The notes under the pieces were generated by a model. That model did no database searches and was not told the origin of the DNA. It saw nothing but the letters and a program-made list of their open reading frames with translations. A stretch of DNA of 64,000 bases from Balneolaceae bacterium (GTDB lineage Bacteria > Bacteroidota > Rhodothermia > Balneolales > Balneolaceae): assembly GCA_017795005.1 (NCBI GenBank), contig CP051242.1:992001-1056000 (forward strand), written 5' to 3'. The position numbers and the translations under genes are program-made. Of this stretch, positions 60,440 through 64,000 are shown piece after piece. Position 1 is the first letter of the stretch, and every line of letters begins with the position of its first letter.

Positions 60440-63414
60440 TATGAAAATAAAACAGTAATGGTAGTTCCTTTTCCGGACTTACTTTCTATCAAAATTTCTG
60501 CCTCCATAAGCTTGGCTCTTTCTCGCATATTGATAAGCCCGTTTCCTGCTCCAATTTCCGTATTGGTATCCATCCCTTTTCCATTATCGGAAAGTAAGAT
60601 TGATATCTCATTATTCTTTTGTCCGCACTCTATTACAAAAAGTGAAGCCTCAGCATACTTATTAGTGTTATTCAATGCTTCCTGAATTATTCTGGTCAGA
60701 TTTAAAGAACGTGCAGGGTTTAAGACAAATTGAGGATCAACAGTGGATTTAACTTCAACTTCAAGGTTTTTAAGATATCTTTTTTGTCGTTTAAGATAAC
60801 CGTTCAAGTGTTCAAGGAAGATGCCGAACTCCACTTTATCTTTATCCAAAAGCCATATTGTTTCCCTTAAATCTGTCATGGCCCCGCGTGCATCATTATC
60901 AAGATTTTCCAGTAATGAAAGTGCCTCGTCTTGCTGGTTTTTCTTTACATGAAGATTACTTATTTCAATCCCTGTTATTAGGTTCGAAATCTGTGAGCCT
61001 ACATTATCATGCAGTTCTCTGGAAATCCGTTCTCTTTCTTTTTGGATTTTTTGCTGAGTTTCCAGTTCTCTGTTCAACGCCTGAAGTTTCATATTAGAAC
61101 GAATTTGAACTCCTCCGGCACCTATGCCAACAAAGCCGAGCAGACATAGTGCGATAAACCACCAGGTTTTATAAAAAGGAGGTAAGACGGTAAAATCCAG
61201 AGAAGCTGTTTTTTCACTCCACTGACCATCAGGACCTATTCCAGAAACATGGAATGTATAATTACCATCTGGTAGGTAATCGTAATAGGCTGTTTTCCGA
61301 TTTTCTATATATACCCAATCATCATCAATACCATCCAGTTTTATTCTGAATCTGGTTTTATTAGGTGCAAAATAGTTGATGGCAGAAAAAGAAATAGCAA
61401 GTCTTTTTTGATTTGGAGTTAAACTTACGAGGTCAATACTTTCAGATACACTATCCTCTATGATTACTTCATCAATATATACTGAGAAGCTTTCAGAACG
61501 GTTGGGAATATGGCTTGGATCTATGAAGCTAACCCCATCAATCGAGGCAAATAATAAGGAGCCGTCATTATTTTTAAGTACTGTAGAGTTATTTGCAGCC
61601 TGTAAATTATCAGAAATCAATCCATCGTTTTTGTTATAGAAAATAAAATCCACCTCAGAATTAATACCCATAGCCACTTCTTCGAAACTTAGGATCGGAA
61701 TTCTTAAAATTCCATTACCTGTGGCAAGCCACAAATTTTTCTTTTCATCCTCTAACATTCCCGCAACATTAAGACCTTCTGGCATACCTTGCGCCGGTCC
61801 AAATGTGATAAGACTATCTCCCTGAACTTTACTGATACCGTAATTAAATGTCCCAACCCAGATATTTTTTTCTGAATCCTCAAAAATACTGAGTACCTGA
61901 TCCGATCTAAGCCCTTTTGATGTATTGTAGATAGTTTGCTGATTATCTTTAAAACGAACAACTCCACCTCCAAAGGAACCGTACCAAACACTCCCGTCGC
62001 TTGCTGTAACCAGCGTGATACAAAACGGGTTTGGAATTTCATCTTCACTGGAATAAGAAGCGATTTGTTTGCCTTCAGGATTATAGACGGTTATTCCTTT
62101 GTTACTCCCAATCCATAGATTGCCATCATGATCAAAGGTTATTCCACGTACGTAATTATCATGAAGTCCGTTTTCTGTAGTGAATTTTGGGATAATTTCG
62201 GTGCCTTCAATTTTAAATACTCCAGATCCTTGTGTTCCAATCCAGAGATTTCCTTCTGAATCAACAGTTCCTGATTGCGCATACCCATTTGTTATTGACG
62301 GGGGATTATCTACTGAAACCCAGTTATCATCTTCAAGATAGCGATACCCTTTGCCATACGTACCTAGCCATAGTCGGTTATTTCCATCAAGATTTAGGGT
62401 TACAGCTTCGTCTCTGAATGGTATTTTTTTATCCAGAGAAAGCGTCTTAAACGTTTTAGGTACTAAAACGGAAAGTCCATCTTCGGTACCAATAAACAAA
62501 ATACCATCGTCATTTCTATAAATACTATTAATTGAACTAGATATTAGCCCATTCTCAAGTGTAATGGTTTCAATCTCACCTTTATCGTAAATAGAAATCC
62601 CTCCTTCAAGTGTTCCAATAAGCACACGTCCATCATTTAATTGTAGAATCGAGTTTACAATATTACCGGGAAGTCCACTGTTAGTATTTAAGTATTCTTT
62701 TGGTTCACCATTTTTAAAGATGACGATTCCTTCATTGTCTGTTCCTACCCAAACTTCTCCATTTTTTAAAAATTCAATAGAACGAATGTTGTTATAAGGA
62801 AGTCCATTTTCTGTAGTAAAATTTTTAAACGTATTTCCGTCAAAAATACTCAGACCTGAATTAGTGCCGATCCACAATCGGTTATCAGGATCTTTTTTTA
62901 TTGTCCAGATTTCATTTCCTATTAACCCATTTTCAGTAGTTAATTGATTAACGACTGAGTCTTTGACAAGCATTTTTAATCCTTCTCCATACATTCCAAG
63001 GAATAAGGTATCCCCTTTGGATTCAATGCTTTTTACAAGGCTTCCAGTTAATTCAGAAAAGGATTGGAGAGAATCGTTCTCGAAAAGGTACAGTCCATTC
63101 CCAATTGAAGGAATCCACGTTCTGCCATCAGAAGCAGTATGCATTTGGTAAAAAGTACCCCCTTTATTCCCTCTTTTTATTTCTTTTATACCGAGTCCGT
63201 CAAAACGTAAAAACTGACGGTTACTAACCAACCAGATAAACCCTTCTTCATCTTCCTTAATATCATAAACTTGTTGAGAAATGAGCCCTTCATTTACTCC
63301 ATAATTCAGAATTAAAAACTGATCCCAAAAAGAGTCAGATTCAGATACAATCTGACCAAATGATGGAGAACAAACCAATCCCAAAAAACCCAAAAAAGCT
63401 AATCTTTTTAACAT
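60439..63414 (-). CDS. sensor histidine kinase with two-component-regulator propeller and Y_Y_Y domains
   Basis: 991 residues. Signal peptide (1-20), then about 14 propeller repeats (about 25-660) of the LWIGTNSGLSIFDG, LLIGTLEGGISIYDKG type. A Y_Y_Y Ig-like domain (about 680-755; YDYLPDGNYTFHVSGIGPDGQWSE, key GNYTFHV) and one membrane helix (about 760-778, WWFIALCLLGFVGIGAGG) follow. Next are HisKA_3 with phospho-His802 in ISRELHDNVGSQ and a HATPase with DNGKGMD and GNGLINMRERA. Senses an unknown periplasmic ligand and would phosphorylate the adjacent NarL-type regulator. Unlike the hybrid two-component systems of Bacteroides, the regulator is a separate gene. Confidence 0.94.
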   Translation of the reverse strand: MLKRLAFLGFLGLVCSPSFGQIVSESDSFWDQFLILNYGVNEGLISQQVYDIKEDEEGFIWLVSNRQFLRFDGLGIKEIKRGNKGGTFYQMHTASDGRTWIPSIGNGLYLFENDSLQSFSELTGSLVKSIESKGDTLFLGMYGEGLKMLVKDSVVNQLTTENGLIGNEIWTIKKDPDNRLWIGTNSGLSIFDGNTFKNFTTENGLPYNNIRSIEFLKNGEVWVGTDNEGIVIFKNGEPKEYLNTNSGLPGNIVNSILQLNDGRVLIGTLEGGISIYDKGEIETITLENGLISSSINSIYRNDDGILFIGTEDGLSVLVPKTFKTLSLDKKIPFRDEAVTLNLDGNNRLWLGTYGKGYRYLEDDNWVSVDNPPSITNGYAQSGTVDSEGNLWIGTQGSGVFKIEGTEIIPKFTTENGLHDNYVRGITFDHDGNLWIGSNKGITVYNPEGKQIASYSSEDEIPNPFCITLVTASDGSVWYGSFGGGVVRFKDNQQTIYNTSKGLRSDQVLSIFEDSEKNIWVGTFNYGISKVQGDSLITFGPAQGMPEGLNVAGMLEDEKKNLWLATGNGILRIPILSFEEVAMGINSEVDFIFYNKNDGLISDNLQAANNSTVLKNNDGSLLFASIDGVSFIDPSHIPNRSESFSVYIDEVIIEDSVSESIDLVSLTPNQKRLAISFSAINYFAPNKTRFRIKLDGIDDDWVYIENRKTAYYDYLPDGNYTFHVSGIGPDGQWSEKTASLDFTVLPPFYKTWWFIALCLLGFVGIGAGGVQIRSNMKLQALNRELETQQKIQKERERISRELHDNVGSQISNLITGIEISNLHVKKNQQDEALSLLENLDNDARGAMTDLRETIWLLDKDKVEFGIFLEHLNGYLKRQKRYLKNLEVEVKSTVDPQFVLNPARSLNLTRIIQEALNNTNKYAEASLFVIECGQKNNEISILLSDNGKGMDTNTEIGAGNGLINMRERAKLMEAEILIESKSGKGTTITVLFS

Positions 63415-63499
63415 GCACTAATACCCTTAATACTAAAACTATACCTTTGGTGATAATAAAAAAGAGTGGGTTTAATTAAAAAAAAATCGACCTGACCCT

Positions 63500-64000
63500 C
63501 TAAAAAGTGAGTAGTATGGAAGTTCCTTTATTCTGTCGACTTGTAATGAGAATTGTAGCTCCCATTAAAGCAGCTCGCTCTCTCATGTTTACTAATCCAT
63601 TACCTGTTCCAATTTCAGTATTTGTATCCATGCCAACACCATTGTCTTTTAAACTAATAGAAACAGAGTTATTCTTTTGAGAACATTCGATAATGAAAAA
63701 AGAAGCTTCAGCATATTTATTGGTATTGTTCAGCGCTTCCTGAATTATTCGGGTAAGGTTGAGCGATTGGGTTGGGTTTAATATAAATCGAGGACTTACG
63801 CTTGAGCGAACTTCCACTTTCAGGTTTCGAAGATATCTTTTCTGGCGTTTGAGGTATCCATTTAGATGTTCTAAAAAAATACCGAATTCAACTTTTTCTT
63901 TATCTAAAAGCCAAATCGTTTCTCTTAAATCTGTCATAGCTCCACGAGCATCTTCATCAAGAGTTTTTAGCAATTTTTTTGCTTTACCTTGGTCGTTTTC
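63500..64000 (-). CDS. second propeller-type histidine kinase, C-terminal part only (continues past the window)
   Basis: The last 166 residues of a kinase, open at the right edge of the window. Alignment by eye with the neighbouring kinase shows about four in five residues identical across the dimerisation/ATPase region (DARGAMTDLRETIWLLDK, LNLTRIIQEALNNTNKYAEAS). It ends with DNGVGMDTN and GNGLVNMRERA. This is a recent tandem duplicate. Its sensor part lies outside the window. It ends 86 bp upstream of the first kinase; the two are cotranscribable in the same direction. Confidence 0.93.
   Translation of the reverse strand, partial: ENDQGKAKKLLKTLDEDARGAMTDLRETIWLLDKEKVEFGIFLEHLNGYLKRQKRYLRNLKVEVRSSVSPRFILNPTQSLNLTRIIQEALNNTNKYAEASFFIIECSQKNNSVSISLKDNGVGMDTNTEIGTGNGLVNMRERAALMGATILITSRQNKGTSILLTF

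Noticed and set aside
63415-63499. Fourth ATACCC-N6-GGGTAT palindrome upstream of the propeller kinase
   Set aside because: Only a left half-site (ATACCC at 63421) is present; the right arm does not match.

Overview
The window reads as chromosome from a marine or halophilic member of the Balneolota (Balneola, Gracilimonas and relatives) or a close Bacteroidota/Rhodothermota lineage. This rests on low G+C, weak or absent Shine-Dalgarno sequences with A-rich start contexts, TAnnTTTG-like -7 boxes, and two very large secreted proteins that end in the NPFNP-type C-terminal sorting domain of the type IX secretion system (T9SS). This taxonomic call is inference from composition and protein families, not from a marker-gene comparison. 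No prophage, insertion sequence, CRISPR array or rRNA operon is visible. There is one intact tRNA, tRNA-Gly(GCC).

Layout. 1-13.5 kb: glmS, an HPt protein, an ElaA-type acetyltransferase, a four-helix holin-like protein, an isocitrate dehydrogenase, a sorbosone-dehydrogenase-like lipoprotein, a cryptochrome-DASH/DUF2256 group, a DUF4956-HlyD-TolC-SDR operon, DUF6580, YceI and a 3-methyladenine glycosylase. 13.5-20 kb: YihY/BrkB, mutS with an overlapping GntR regulator, and an SF1 helicase. 20-21.2 kb: tRNA-Gly, a GIY-YIG gene and a degenerate tRNA-Gly copy carrying two short GC-rich palindromes. 21.2-27.5 kb: a GH81 beta-1,3-glucanase exported by T9SS, an OmpA-like small protein, OsmC, and a CMD-family protein cotranscribed with a class III nucleotide cyclase. 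27.5-40 kb: purF-engB-serA, mnmD with a DUF4097 protein, an M20 peptidase/methyltransferase/FAD oxidase operon, DUF5071, a Nudix hydrolase, and adenosine kinase-SemiSWEET-rdgB. 40-50 kb: two aminotransferases and a sulfotransferase-fold protein, a 2H phosphoesterase, a 0.7-kb island of stacked inverted repeats, purA, a STAS protein, secF and secD. 50-64 kb: a 1837-residue T9SS cargo divergent from a PorE-like TPR/PD40/OmpA protein, a second GIY-YIG gene between 89-bp direct repeats, a NarL-type response regulator, a propeller-sensor histidine kinase, and the end of a second, closely related kinase.

The most notable signal is regulatory. Three palindromes of the form ATACCC-N6-GGGTAT occur at 55998, 56042 and 60422. 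Two lie in the divergent promoter region of the giant T9SS cargo and the PorE-like protein; the third lies just upstream of the response regulator gene. The geometry equals the NarL 7-2-7 heptamer arrangement, so the response regulator is a strong candidate to bind them. That would link sensor kinase(s), regulator, secretion-linked envelope protein and cargo in one circuit.

The second theme is small GIY-YIG genes embedded in repeats. One sits between a tRNA-Gly and its broken copy, and its C-terminal codons run into that copy. The other is bracketed by direct repeats that are themselves hairpins. Many other spacers hold perfect or near-perfect inverted repeats, with arms up to 18 bp.
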